Origin: Hysterangium stoloniferum
Lineage: Eukaryota; Basidiomycota; Agaricomycetes; Hysterangiales; Hysterangiaceae
Direction: 5' to 3'
DNA: 64,000 nt
Assembly: GCA_015178975.1 (NCBI GenBank)
Contig: WHVD01000082.1
Span: forward strand, 62,001 to 126,000
Shown here: positions 12,216 to 22,933 of the stretch, one piece after another
How positions within the stretch are numbered: the first letter of the stretch is position 1
Layout of the letters: each line of letters starts with the position of its first letter
The notes under the pieces: model-generated
What the model saw: the letters and a program-made list of their open reading frames with translations, nothing else
Told to the model about the DNA's origin: nothing
The model's database searches: none
Made by a program: the position numbers and the translations under genes

Positions 12216-13486
12216 ATGCCTATCAACCCAGATCTCGCCACACTTATTGGTTTTGCTTGTGAATGTGTGCTGTACGGTTGGTTTAAATGTTTAGCTTGTT
12301 CCTCAGTGTTTCGTTGATCATTCTATAGGTCTGTATTCCGTTCTGTTTGTGCTCTCCTTAGTATTCCTTGTATGGCGAAGACGGTCGCGTAATCTTGATG
12401 CACCATTGGTTGGGGCTACATGCCTGCTTTTCACCCTGTGTACGACACATTGGATAATCCAATTTGTACATTTTGTCAACTATATGGTAAGCAAAATGAT
12501 ATTGGTCTCTGTGGGCGACACTCAGGAATATCGGCAGAAAGCCGGCAGTATACAAGGATTCTCCAAAGAAACTGTCGCATTGGGAGTGGGTGACTTTATT
12601 CTTTCCGTGGCAGACTTCGTTGGAGATGCTGTCTTGATTCACCGATGTTTCGTGGTTTGGGGAAACAATTACTGGATTATTATTTTTCCCTCGCTCACAG
12701 CGCTTGGGGGTTTCGGTATGTTTCACGCAAAAGCAGTTTGGTTAGCGGTTCACAATTTGTACAGTTTCGGGGATGTTCATCCTGCATCTTGTAATAAAGA
12801 GTGGTCTCGGACACCAAGTAGCACCTACAGCACTCGTCAAAGTTGGCACAGCAGTCTTAACACTCCCTCTCTGCACGAACGTCATGATAACAGGACTTAT
12901 TGTGGGCCGCCTCTTATACATGGGCTGGTCTACACAATCTCAATTTTCAGAAGAATCACGTACATCACAAAGTAACGGGAAGAATACGGTATTCCTTATT
13001 TGGCGTGTATGCAACATTTTCATTGAGAGTGGAATGATCTACCTAGCAGCACAACTCATTCTCGTCGTTCTTTTCGCTTCAAAAAATCCTGCGGCCAAGG
13101 TCGTTGGATATCCAATTGTACAGATCTATGTACGTTCTTGTTTCAGCATTTACGGTGTCAATATTGATGTCGTTGTCTAGGGGATTGCGCCGACGCTAAT
13201 TCTCTGTCGTGTTGGCATGGGCATATCCGCGGAGAAAACACAATTCACCACCAATGCCGACGTGCCTTCGTTCCGCTTGCATAGTAAGCAACAACAGAGC
13301 GCATTCGGACGGAGTGCGTATAGCGGTGATACAGTGACAACGGGTGGCGGAACACATTCAGCAGTTATACCGCAAATCGATCGAGGTATCATCATAAATA
13401 TTGATGAAGGGTTTCAAATGCATAACAAGAAGATACCCTCTGAACATAGTGCATATGGCGAAAGTAACACAGGTTTGGCACTTTAG
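12216..13486 (+). CDS. Polytopic integral membrane protein, basidiomycete family
   Basis: Predicted exons 12216-12276, 12329-12715, 12765-13129 and 13181-13486 give 372 residues; a 39-bp in-frame stretch at 12487-12525 has intron borders and could be removed. The protein has about seven hydrophobic segments, a short outer N-terminus, the motif HRCFVVWGNNYWIIIFP after helix 3, and a hydrophilic Ser/Thr-rich C-terminal tail. I know this layout from a large family of uncharacterised Agaricomycete membrane proteins; the biochemical role is unknown. It lacks features of Ste3-type pheromone receptors. It is divergent from the P450 gene, separated by about 1.07 kb of duplicated DNA. It appears intact. 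Confidence 0.85.
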
Positions 13487-14455
13487 TCGCATTCTGATAT
13501 ATATTGTTTATCCTACAAACCTATCACTATCATCGCATGCATGTATGTACATTATGTACGGTTGTGAATGTATAATATATTGAAGCAGGTGAATAGAAAA
13601 CTGAAGATCACCCAGAACACTGAGGGATAAGGTCTAGGGTTGCTTTCCCACAGCCCACAGGTGTGACGATGCACTGGACGCTTATATAACGCCAAGATTC
13701 CCGGGAACTTACCTAGTTGCCTATATCTTGGATCATAGTAACGTTCGCCATGATTTTCACGGGAATTACAACCTGACGTTTTGGCCGGTAATGCTTGTAC
13801 CTTCTCTTCAGAGGATCTATTTTAACTTATATAGCCTTGATTCTCTGGAGTCTGAGCGCTGGTCGTAAACCTGCATTTCGTAGCTTTGTTGTGGCATCAA
13901 TGAATCCACTAGATCAAGGTAAGCCCATCCATCAGGTGTCAAATCGTGTGGCGGACATCTTGAATATCAACCACTCAGGAGAAGCCACTGAATTACTGCC
14001 GGTGTTGTATCTATATTATCGCCAATTGCATATTCACAGTGGAAGTCACATGTTAGCCTGTGCGAATCTTTGTGTGAAGGGACTGCGGAACTGCCACGAC
14101 CCGACCGCAACTGGTCTTCTACTAGTACTTGCATAGCGTACATTATATGCGACGAATTAAGTTAAAACTAAGGTATGATGTCTATTGTTCCCAGCTTATT
14201 GTCATAACACCCGCGAGTATTTTAGTCCTTGCCAGAGACTCGGATTGTGCTGGCGCTTCTTAAAAACAGAAGCTGTTAATATGTCCATTTTAAGTTACAA
14301 GATGGAGTGATTGGATTAATTGAAAATGCTAATAGAATTGTAATCGTTCATTTATTCTGGCGCAAGGTTTGGTGCTCATTACAACGTATTCCCTTGCACA
14401 TTAAGATAGTAGTAGAAGGCTGAGTGTTAAACCTTGGAAGTTCTGAGATGCTTCC
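13487..14455. other. Intergenic; one unassigned ORF
   Basis: A 113-codon open frame (13795-14136 +) starts with a hydrophobic stretch but shows no family motif, and no neighbouring exon could be joined to it. The rest is AT-rich spacer holding the 3' ends of the convergent genes on both sides. I do not call a gene here. Confidence 0.4.
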
Positions 14456-15056
14456 TTATGCATTGGTTTCCATCCATTCCCGCAATACTGTCCAATCTTT
14501 GCATCTGTGTACCATACCCACACCATCTGCCGCAGGTACCCTCTTTCCGTGTAAATTCGTCTTCCAGACGGTTTCCTCAAGCGTCATATCTGCGCTACAC
14601 AAAACGGCTTGCCTGAGATATCTCAAGCAGTGTTGCGTATGTGCCGCAGCGTAGCTTCCATTAGTTACGAAGGAGACACGAATTGCATCGAGACAGTGAA
14701 GTTGGTGGTAAATAGCAGGAATGAACCAACGCTTGTCGGGGCCGAATTGAATAAATCCCTCATTCGGAGAGGGAAATATTGTGCCCCAATCTGAGTCTGA
14801 ATATAAGGTGAAATGAGGTCCTTCGACGACAGACATTCCAACGGTTTGTAATGTAAGTGGGATTTGGGCTGGATAGTCAGCGCCGACCCATGCTGTTCAC
14901 AGGGAATATAGGAATGCGCCAAAACAACAAAATATTGGACTTACTGAAGGTCTTAGGCTTTGGCGGATGCATGGTTCGCAGAAGGCTTATATTGTAGTAA
15001 GACACTCCCAAGTTGAGGGCAGTTGCAATGAGAGTGGCAATTACGATTACCAACAT
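14456..15056 (-). CDS. UstYa/DUF3328-like protein
   Basis: Exons 15056-14945 and 14892-14456 (52-bp intron) give 182 residues: an N-terminal membrane segment (MLVIVIATLIATAL) followed by a soluble domain with WVGADYP, then the two HxxHC motifs typical of UstYa-family proteins, YHQLHC (about 14715-14698) and HTQHC (about 14650). The end is TAA. UstYa family members are known in fungal peptide pathways (ustiloxin, cyclochlorotine and other dikaritins), where they oxidise or cyclise peptides; the role here is inferred from family only. A longer start at 15236 is possible but adds a second, unlikely hydrophobic leader. Divergent from the ORF at 15552, 495 bp apart. Confidence 0.88.
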
Positions 15057-15551
15057 TGAATGGTCTTGGGAAGAATAATGAGTACTTGAGGGGAGAGCCG
15101 TTGCGATGAAGAACTTGAAGCATTCACTTCGGCTGAAGAATGATATGGGGCTCGCGAGTAGAGATGTATAAAACAGATACTGTTGGGGATTTTGGAGACC
15201 AATCGCGAATTCTTCCGTGAAGAACTCGCAACCCAAACTCGATGAGAAGTTGCCATCCTTGGAACGGGTCCAAATCGCTCCGGTTAAGAGCGGGTGCCAA
15301 AGATATTAAGACACAATCAGTAGACACGATCCGCTCATCAGATAGCGTATCTGATCCTCGGATAATGATCAGACATCTCATATGGGCAACCAAATAATCA
15401 CAGGTCCAATTTAAGGTTTCAGCAGTTTACAAGAGCCAGCTCACCACAACTGCTTGTCTTGACTGCCATCCGGCAGTCGCGTTCAAACTTCACAAGTAAG
15501 TTTAACACGTACTATCCCTCGCCATGCTCAACCCTATTAGATTGACGTGAA

Positions 15552-15842
15552 ATGGAATACATACCTCTGAATCAGGACGAGTTGTCCCCGCCATTCTTCG
15601 AGAAAGAGCCGTACGAACCACAGCAGTCGACCCATAGCACAACTTACCTTTCCTCCTTCGCCATGAACTTAATACTGGGTTTGGCCTTGGCTATAACAAT
15701 GGCTTGTTTGGTATTAACGACGAGGGAAGTTACCCTCACGGTCAAACTATTGCAACCTCACCTCGACTTCACCGAGACTCACGATCTCCCACGACCCGAT
15801 CAGTACAATGGGAAAGAGCACTTATTTTCTCCGTTGAGATAG
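15552..15842 (+). CDS. UstYa-like N-terminal ORF (short or truncated)
   Basis: A 96-residue frame: acidic, proline-containing N-terminus (MEYIPLNQDE), a single membrane segment (about residues 36-60), and the motif LPRPDQYNG that precedes the catalytic part in many basidiomycete UstYa-like proteins. The frame ends at TAG shortly after, and I found no downstream exon carrying HxxHC motifs before 16.2 kb. It is either a truncated UstYa gene or a small membrane protein derived from one. Confidence 0.6.
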   Translation: MEYIPLNQDELSPPFFEKEPYEPQQSTHSTTYLSSFAMNLILGLALAITMACLVLTTREVTLTVKLLQPHLDFTETHDLPRPDQYNGKEHLFSPLR

Positions 15843-16311
15843 GCTGCGGGATAGTCGGAATAGTGTAAAATTGGAAATTGGAAATAATTATTGAATCCTT
15901 GAAAGAGCTATATTTGCGATTCATAGTTATATATCGACCCCGAGGAATGGCAATATTACGTCTGCCAGTGTCAGCTTATTCCAAGCTTCAATTACACCCT
16001 GAGGCCTCTGGCCGCTCTACTTCTATTGATTGGCAAAAATCAATTAATGGGTTAAGTAATCGAAGCGTTATCTCTATTTTTGGGGGAACGTTTGGTGTAA
16101 GCCAGGATTATGCATTGCAATTCACCCGCCTCCAAGACTCCGTTGTATATCGACTGGCTCAGGACAGGCCACACAAGAGGGAAATACATTTCTATATAAA
16201 CTGCCCGCTCACGGGCAGGTAGTGTGGACTCGCCCGCCGAAACTTCTAGGGCTGGACATTAAGTTATTATATATTCTTCCCAGAAAGTATGGAATACAAT
16301 AAGTCCCATAT
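15843..16311. other. Intergenic, nothing recognised
   Basis: Open frames are present but none has a family motif. The right edge runs into the minisatellite at 16312. Confidence 0.4.
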
Positions 16312-16838
16312 GTCCCAAACATGAAATATATTGCATTAGCTGATGGGACGGGGCAGTGTTTAAAAGGCTCATCAGGGGTCATCAAGCGAGTTTGTTGCTT
16401 TTGTTCCGTATGCACTTGTGGGGGTTATGTCCCAAGCATAAAATATATTGTATCAGTTGATGGGACTGAGCAGTGTTTAAAAGGCTCATACGGGGACATC
16501 AAGCGAGCCAGTTTGGTTCCGGTGTTGCTTTTGTCCCGTATGCACCTGTGGGGGTTATGTCCCAAACATGAAATATATTGCATCAGCTGATGGGACTGGC
16601 AGTGTTTGAAAAGCTCATACGGGGACATCAAGCGAGCCAGTTTGGTTCCGCTATTGCTTTTGTCCCATATGCACCCGTGGGGGCTATGGTCCCAAATATG
16701 AAATATATATTCCATCAGGTGATGGGACTGGGCAGTGTTTGAAGAGCTCACAAAGGGGGCACCAAGCGAGCCAGTTTGCTTCCGGTGTTGCGTTTGTCCC
16801 GTATGCACCCGTGGGGGTTATGTCCCACACATTAAATA
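16312..16838 (+). repeat. 130-bp minisatellite upstream of the peptide gene
   Basis: Four tandem units starting GTCCCAAAC/GTCCCAAGC at 16312 (117 bp), 16429 (130 bp), 16559 (130 bp) and 16689 (133 bp), with a partial fifth at 16822. Each holds GATGGGAC, CAGTGTTTGAA/TTAAA, CATCAAGCGAG and GTATGCACC.GTGGGGG. The last unit ends about 70 bp before a start codon, so the array sits in the promoter of the next gene. Confidence 0.93.
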
Positions 16839-16909
16839 GTTTGGTTGTGTCAAGCTTGACAAGCTCTCCCATCTTCACAATCACATTTCTCTGTCATTTT
16901 ATATTTCCC

Positions 16910-17162
16910 ATGCGCGCATCCGTCATCGTCGTTGCTTTGGCAGCCTTTGTGACTGCAGCACCTTTGGAATGTAAGTCCTGCTGCTATCCATGTTCCTCAC
17001 ACATAAATGATTGGCCTTGACGTAGCCGCACCTCACCCCGCCCGCATGCTTTACAAGGGAGAGGTTCATGAGGAAATTCCTCGTGAGCCCTCAATGGTAG
17101 ATGTTCATCAAGAATTTAAAAGACCTCTATGGATGGACGAGGTCCATGAAGAAATCCAATGA
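16910..17162 (+). CDS. Small secreted peptide with a 13-residue internal repeat
   Basis: Exons 16910-16970 and 17026-17162 (55-bp GTAAGT...GTAG intron) encode 65 residues. Residues 1-17 are a clear signal peptide (MRASVIVVALAAFVTAA). The mature part contains a 13-residue repeat: GEVHEEIPREPSM, then VDVHQEFKRPLWM, then a final partial DEVHEEIQ before the TGA stop. A KR pair in the second unit is a possible Kex2 site, and the first unit has Arg in the corresponding place. Secreted repeat precursors cut by Kex2 are the substrates of UstYa-type pathways and also form the wider KEP class. Two UstYa-like ORFs lie within 2.5 kb. That it is a precursor peptide is inference; it could be another small secreted protein. 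Confidence 0.75.
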
Positions 17163-17783
17163 GGTACGGTAGAATCATCTAAAGCCTTTATACAACGATT
17201 TGATCCTTTCTATCTGTGTTTGGCTCGGAAGAGATAGGCCGTCAATTTTTCTTTCTGAAGAATTCCCCTCAGAATCACTGCCGGAGAATGAATGATAACG
17301 AAATGGGGAAAGCCAGTAGTTAACCGAGTGTGATTGTAATTGCGCAACTCATAGCATTTTCTTATCCCGGACATACGAACCACGTGCCATGAGGTCAGTA
17401 CTATACGAGGGATGATCCATTAAATCGCGAATTCATCTAACCTACTATCGCGGAAAACCGTATCACACCATCACTGTGTTGCGTGATAAGAGCCCCGAGT
17501 ATCTACTTTGGATCTCAAGAAGGTCAAGGCCTTCTTGAACACTTCATCGTCCAGAGTATTTACCACTGCCTGTTGTACTTTGACTACAGTATAGAACCAT
17601 TCAATCCTTGAGCACTAGCCAGACAAAAAACCGTGACGAAGTGTCGGAGAGCAACATTTTGGATTTTGGGAGATCCCATCTCAACCGCTACCATTATCAA
17701 TCACCATAATGATATCAAAATCGATAATTGTGGCTAAAATGGCAGAATTAATTAGGAGGGAATTAGGTTTGAAAGTCACCGAG
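17163..17783. other. Intergenic, nothing recognised
   Basis: No supported gene, repeat or RNA. It separates the 3' end of the peptide gene from the 3' end of the ABC transporter remnant. Confidence 0.4.
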
Positions 17784-18292
17784 CTAACCTATACGATGAG
17801 CGATGGAAATAACTGTTTGAGCTGTCGAGAATTGCTGAAGGATGCGACGTATCTGCTGTTCTGTTTCGAAGTACCATATTAGATATACTTGTAAGTACTG
17901 TATTTTTTGGACGGGTTATAACTAGAACTACGATTACAAACCTACTACTTGCTTCATCGAGAATGATGATTTGCCACTTGCGGAGAAGAACTCTAGCCAG
18001 GCACATTATTTGCCGCTGTGGACCGTGGGTCAAGCATACAATTTCGTTAGGAGAAGAATATAGAGCCTCCTTCGCCGCGGGATAACGAATTCCTTCTCCC
18101 AAAATTGTCTCCAGCTTTTCTGGGAATGCAGTCACAGTTTCCTTGGCACCGACAACATGAAGAGCGTTCCAAATTTCCTCATCAGTACTAACGCCTTCAG
18201 GGTCCAGGTTATGACGCAAGGACGCGTGCCACAAAAACGGTTCTTGGGAAATAAGATTAATATGAAGAGAATTGAGCTGGTCGAAAAGTTTA
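17784..18292 (-). pseudogene. ABC transporter (ABCC type) C-terminal nucleotide-binding domain, truncated
   Basis: The minus strand shows the end of the second nucleotide-binding domain: Q-loop ISQEPFLWHASLRHNLDPEG (from about 18250), degenerate signature LTHGPQRQ (normally LSxGQRQ), Walker B IIILDEASS, an intron of about 58 bp (near 17950-17890), then FETEQQIRRIL and the H-loop AHRI just before a stop. Walker A, the membrane domains and the first NBD are missing: the frame ends in an intron-like border near 18292, about 50 bp from Tc1-derived sequence. The altered signature and missing 5' part make this a remnant, probably of a drug or metabolite exporter once adjacent to the UstYa genes. 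Confidence 0.8.
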
Positions 18293-18339
18293 GTAAGTAT
18301 AATATACCTACCGATTTGTCTGGGTTCTTTGTACCTCAG

Positions 18340-20470
18340 TAGATAAAATAGTGAAAATCACCAAAATATTTGACAGTGTGCTCTATCATGTATAGTATGA
18401 TATGACATAATTCCATTATGTAATCTCCATATATGGTTACAATATGAATATTTTAATAGAGAAGGTTCATTGGACTCCTTTTGTTGCTGACAAGGTTAGG
18501 CAGGAAATGGCTTGTATTTAGTACTTGGTATGGCCACCCTTTGCCTTTAATACATCTGCAACCCTTCCAGGCATACTTTCAATCAAATCCTGACACACTT
18601 TTGCAACAATCTTGTACCATCCCTCCACCACCCTCTCCCCAAACTTTTCCATCCCCTGGTGTGAGGGATAGGACTAAGCTTCTAAGAGCTTTTATCATTA
18701 ATATAATTTTCAACTTTATTATATTTTTTCTATATTTTATTTCTCTTTATTTCTCTGAGATATTCTTTGAATATTTCTTCTTAATAGTTTCAAGGTGTAA
18801 TCCTGGTGCCCCCAGTCTTACGCACAGACCCTTTAGTTTTACATTTTCGTTTCAATCAACATGTGATTACATAATCACGTGTTGCACCGTATAAGTAGCC
18901 AGGAAGTTTTCAGAACCTTAGAGCTTATCATATGCTGCACTTGCCTGTATCTTGTTCTGTTCTGGACAATACACCATGGTCCTGTCAACTCGAGTGACCG
19001 CCAGTGATCCCAATTGACGATGGGATTACACAAGGTCTATGTATGCCCATGGGCATGTGGACACCCATGGACACATAGACATATGTATGTATACTAGTAG
19101 ATGTCCTGAGTGTCAACTCAGACACTTTTTAACCCCAACAACCATCACCTGCAAGAGTACTGGTTTGCAGTATCCTCTCAATAACTGTCAACTTCTCTTC
19201 AAGACTCTCAAATCTCAATGACACTTAACTTTGAAGTTCAGTATTATTAAACTAAACCTTACCATCAATGTTTGCTGACTGGTTCAATACCATGACATTT
19301 CTACCTCCAATTAACTAGATCCACAATGCTCTCAATTCACGACAGCTCTTAAGACTTGGGATTGTATCCATGAAGTTGATCCCTTGGTAACTCATTTATC
19401 TTTCACTGTGACACTCCACTACTAGTTTAGAAGCAGTCTAATGATCTGCTATTAGTCAAAATTGTACTGTAAAAGTCAAGTATAATTGCATTGTCTTAAG
19501 TCAATTACCATCACACTATTTAAGTTGACTATCTTCATACTGTAAAGTCAATTATAATCACACTGTCTTAGGTCAATTACCTTTACACTATTAAGTTGAC
19601 TGCCTTTGCACTGCTTAAGTCGATTACTTTTGCACATAGAGTGATAAATTACATGACTCTCTACACCTGGAGTGCATTCTCATACCCTGCCAACCTCCTC
19701 TTCAGATGATTCCATAAGTGTTCAATGGGATTCAGGTCAGGAGACTGTTCTGGCCATGAGAGAACCCTGAAACCACTTCTTGGAACCAATTCTGCACCTT
19801 CTTGCAGGTATACTTAGGATCTTGCTGGAAGATGACATCATCTGCAGATTTACCATAGTCCTTGAGGCTGGCTTAAAGGACATCCTCCAGAATCTGGATG
19901 TAGAGATGCCCATTTATCCTTTCATCAATCCTGTATGTCCAATCCCCCCCATACCATCAAAGACCCAATACCAAACATCAGGGTTACCTCAACCAGCCTG
20001 TCACTCAAGCCCTCCCCTCTCTTTTCCATAACCCATAACCACTTCCTATCATCTGACCCCAGCCTATTTATTTTTGTCTTATCAGATCACACCACCTTCT
20101 AGTCCTCCATAGTCTAATCCTGATGTGCCAAAGCAAAGTCCAATCCTCTCCTTCCTATGCTTCTTAGAAAGAAGAGGCCTTTTCTTTTTTACCACAGGCT
20201 TCATTCTAGCTGCCTTGAGTCCATGATGCACTTTTTGAGGATGGAGTGACTGGTTGGTGATAGTGCAAAGTGCCTTTTGTTGTATCTACAGCTGTATCAG
20301 CCTTCCCAGAGCTGATAAGGTGTTGTGAAAAACAGATGTTGGCTGTGGAGAGTTTGGAAGGGTGACTACCAGAGGACTTAGAAAGGTGGGAACAATGTTT
20401 AGAGTGAAGTCTAGAGATAGTAGGAAAGCCATAGTGTTGCCCTAATGGAAGATTGAAACTCTCTTAACAA
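18340..20470 (-). mobile_element. Tc1/mariner-like element relic, split by a solo LTR
   Basis: The left subterminal part (18340-18490, with GTGCTCTATCATGTATAG) resembles the 33-kb Tc1 element's ends. Transposase reads on the minus strand: N-terminal helix-turn-helix part about 20450-20200 (HPSKLS, ISSGKADTAVD), DDE part about 20100-19671 and its C-terminus 18654-18490. NPIEHLW is readable near 19725. Multiple frameshifts and stops. A 1,006-bp solo LTR interrupts it at 18660-19665. Exact ends and TA duplications could not be fixed. Confidence 0.8.
18660..19665 (+). repeat. Solo LTR, 1,006 bp (TSD CCTGG)
   Basis: Begins TGTGAGGGATAGG and ends CTCTCTACA. CCTGG stands directly on both sides (18655-18659 and 19666-19670), a perfect 5-bp target duplication. 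Removing LTR plus one TSD rejoins the Tc1 transposase. No coding content. Confidence 0.93.
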
Positions 20471-20539
20471 CTCTACCATCTCTCTCTCTCTCTCAATAAC
20501 TGCCCACATCCAATTCCCCTTTCCTCCATCCTATCAACC

Positions 20540-20640
20540 TCTCAGTCCCTCTGAAATTAAGGACATTCCGAGCATTTGCATAGGAGTGCAGCACATAAAC
20601 TGAAGCCAACATCCTGACCTATCTAGAAGTTTCTGGGATC
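20540..20640 (+). repeat. LTR-B family remnant before gag
   Basis: The stretch with GTGCAGCACATAAACTGAAGCC matches the reverse complement of the 5' part of LTR-B (GGCTTCAGCTT..TG.GCTGC). It lies just upstream of the gag start at 20731 and so may be the end of that element's 5' LTR. Confidence 0.55.
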
Positions 20641-20730
20641 CTGGTCATTTCTTGATAGTTCCAGAATAAGTTTCCAACACAGCACTTAACAATCCTATCT
20701 TATTGGACCCCACCTCTCTTTTTTACAGAG

Positions 20731-22480
20731 ACTATGGACAACCCTACTCCTTCCATTGAAGAACTGCAGCAAAAGATTATTCAGATGCAGCAGCTTCTAG
20801 ACAGTCTCACTATCACCCATCCCACCAGCCAAAACCCAAAGTAGCCACTCCCGACACTTTTGATGGCTCACAGCAGAAGACAGACACTTTTGTCACTCAG
20901 CTCTCCCTCTACTTTCATGGAAAGGGAATGCAGGATGACTCTGACAGGATCATATTTGCCTTATCTTACATAAAAGGAGGAACTGCTGAACCTTGGGCCA
21001 GACTCAAAGTAAAGGAGTATTCCACCAGAGGGATTGACACCACCTGGGATGATTTCCTAAAGGAGTTATAGCAGACATTTGGACACCCTAATCCTGTCAG
21101 CACAGCCAGACACAAGTTGAACCAACTCAAACAGGGTTCACAGAGTGCTGAGGAATATATTGCCAAGTTTAAACAATTAAAGGAGGATACTCTGTACAAT
21201 GATACTGCTCTCATTGAAAAGTTTGAGCAGGCCTCAATTCTGCCTTGGTAGACAAAATATATGCTCTCCCATAAATGCTTACTACCTTGAAAGGTTGGTT
21301 TGACTGGGTCACAAAGTTGGATAGGCAATGGAGGCAAAGAGAAGCTAGTAAGAAAAATTCTGGTCTGCTCTCCAAGCCCCAAAGGCCAGTCCCACCTCAG
21401 CAGAACAACCCTCCTAACCCCTCCAGTCAAGCATCTCAGAATGTCAAACAATCTGAGGTTGTACCCATGGAGGTTGATTCAGGTTGGAAGTCTGTTATTT
21501 GTTTCAAGTGTAGGAAACCAGGGCACAAGGCCGATCAGTGCAGGTCCAACATGGACATTAATAGTATGGATTATGATGCCATCAAGGCATATATGAAGGA
21601 GGAAACAGAGAAGGAGAGAAAGGGGATTGAGGAGGAAAAGCAGGATTTTTGAAGGCACCATTGGTGAAAGACATGTCCTAATGGAGCAACAAATTTAGTG
21701 TGCTAGATAGTCTGCCAGATACTACCCCATCTCAATCAGACTCTCTAAACATTGAAGCCAAACTCATGTCAACAACATCTCACTCAGAAATTCCCCCACA
21801 AGGAATTGTCAGAAACACTTATCCCAAGACTCTACACACCTTACAGTTGTCCTCAGAACACTAGACACAGGAGCTAGAATTTCTGTTACAGCCCTCCTTG
21901 ATTCTGGAGCCACAGGTCTTTTTCTGGACAGGAAATTTGTGGAGTATCATAACCTTAATACTGTTAAGCTTCCTAGAGCTGTTCCAGTCTACAGTGCTGA
22001 TGGAACACTGAATCATGGAGGATCTATTTAAGAGGAAGTACATTTAACAATGATATTCCAAAACCATACAGAAAAGCCACCTTTACTGTATGTGACCTAG
22101 GGGATAAGTCTGCTATCATTGGATGCACTTGGTTATACCAACACAGTCCAGAAATAAATTGGAGGACTGGAGAAGCTCACTTTACCAGGTGTCCATCTCA
22201 GGAGAATTAGGAGGAAGAGGCAGAGAAAGGCAGCAGAATTTCAAAGGAAAATCCCTCGTATCATTGAAGCTGAAGATGATGATGAGGAGGAAGATGACCA
22301 GTGAGAGGTTGAAGACAGTGATAGAATCTGGGCTACAACTGTCTATCCTCAAGCTCATGTCAATGCTACTTCTACTGTATCTCAGAAGTGGGGAGAGGAA
22401 TGTCATAAACAGGACCAGAAGAAAGCCTTTGAGGATCTAGTCCCCAGCTGTTACCATCAATTTAAGGAGCTATTATTCCA
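20731..22480 (+). pseudogene. Ty3/Gypsy gag-protease relic
   Basis: Starts MDNPTPSIEELQQKIIQMQQ, then a capsid-like region (TPDTFDGSQQK at about 20855, SDRIIFALSYIKGG, FGHPNPVSTARHKLNQLKQG), a CCHC zinc knuckle CFKCRKPGHKADQC (about 21501-21542) and an aspartic protease with LLDSGATGLFLDRK (about 21890-21930) followed by IIGCTWL (about 22118). Several in-frame stops (for example TAG near 20843, 21068 and 21250) and frameshifts break it. No RT follows: the sequence runs into LTR-F near 22490. Capsid, nucleocapsid and protease functions are by family. Confidence 0.88.
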
Positions 22481-22747
22481 GTAGTTTCAAGGTATAATAG
22501 TTACAAATAGGTACAAACAGTAGATAGAATATTGTAGAATATTCTATAAGGTTCTAGAATGTTCTATAATGCTTAAGAAAATTCTAGAAAATTCTAAATG
22601 ACATCATTCAATCTTCTAGAATCTTCTAAAATGTCTCAGACTAAAATATATACATGTATAAGGAGCTCAGCTCCAGCCTTGAATATCATATCAAACATCT
22701 TTACTACATTTATGTATCAGCCACATCAGTGTGCCACTGCAGCAGCA

Positions 22748-22924
22748 TAGTATCGAGTGCCGCACGATCCCTGCATGCCGGGAGTAGTTCGGCACTCAAC
22801 GTCCAGCCGAGCGTATGAAGGAGTCACACGCCTTTGTTTCCTACGACATCTCTGTCAGTACAGTATCTGAAAATTTCGCATCCTTTCATGGATTATCATT
22901 CATTAATTCTTTCTTTTATTTCTC
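22748..22924 (+). repeat. Ngaro split direct repeat A1
   Basis: 177 bp starting TAGTATCGAGTGCCGCACG; duplicated at A2 with only a few transitions. It contains the imperfect inverted pair GTGCCGCACG/CGGCACTC. It ends ten bases before the first ATG of ORF1. Confidence 0.93.
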
Positions 22925-22933
22925 TTCGCACTT

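Noticed and set aside
12216..13486. Ste3-type pheromone receptor
   Set aside because: Seven-helix-like topology, but the HRCFVVWG motif and tail match another basidiomycete membrane family.
13795..14136. 113-codon ORF as a gene
   Set aside because: No domain, no exon partners, poor start context; could not be supported.
16910..17162. Basidiomycete mating pheromone precursor
   Set aside because: No CaaX box at the C-terminus, and a secretory signal peptide is present, which such precursors lack.
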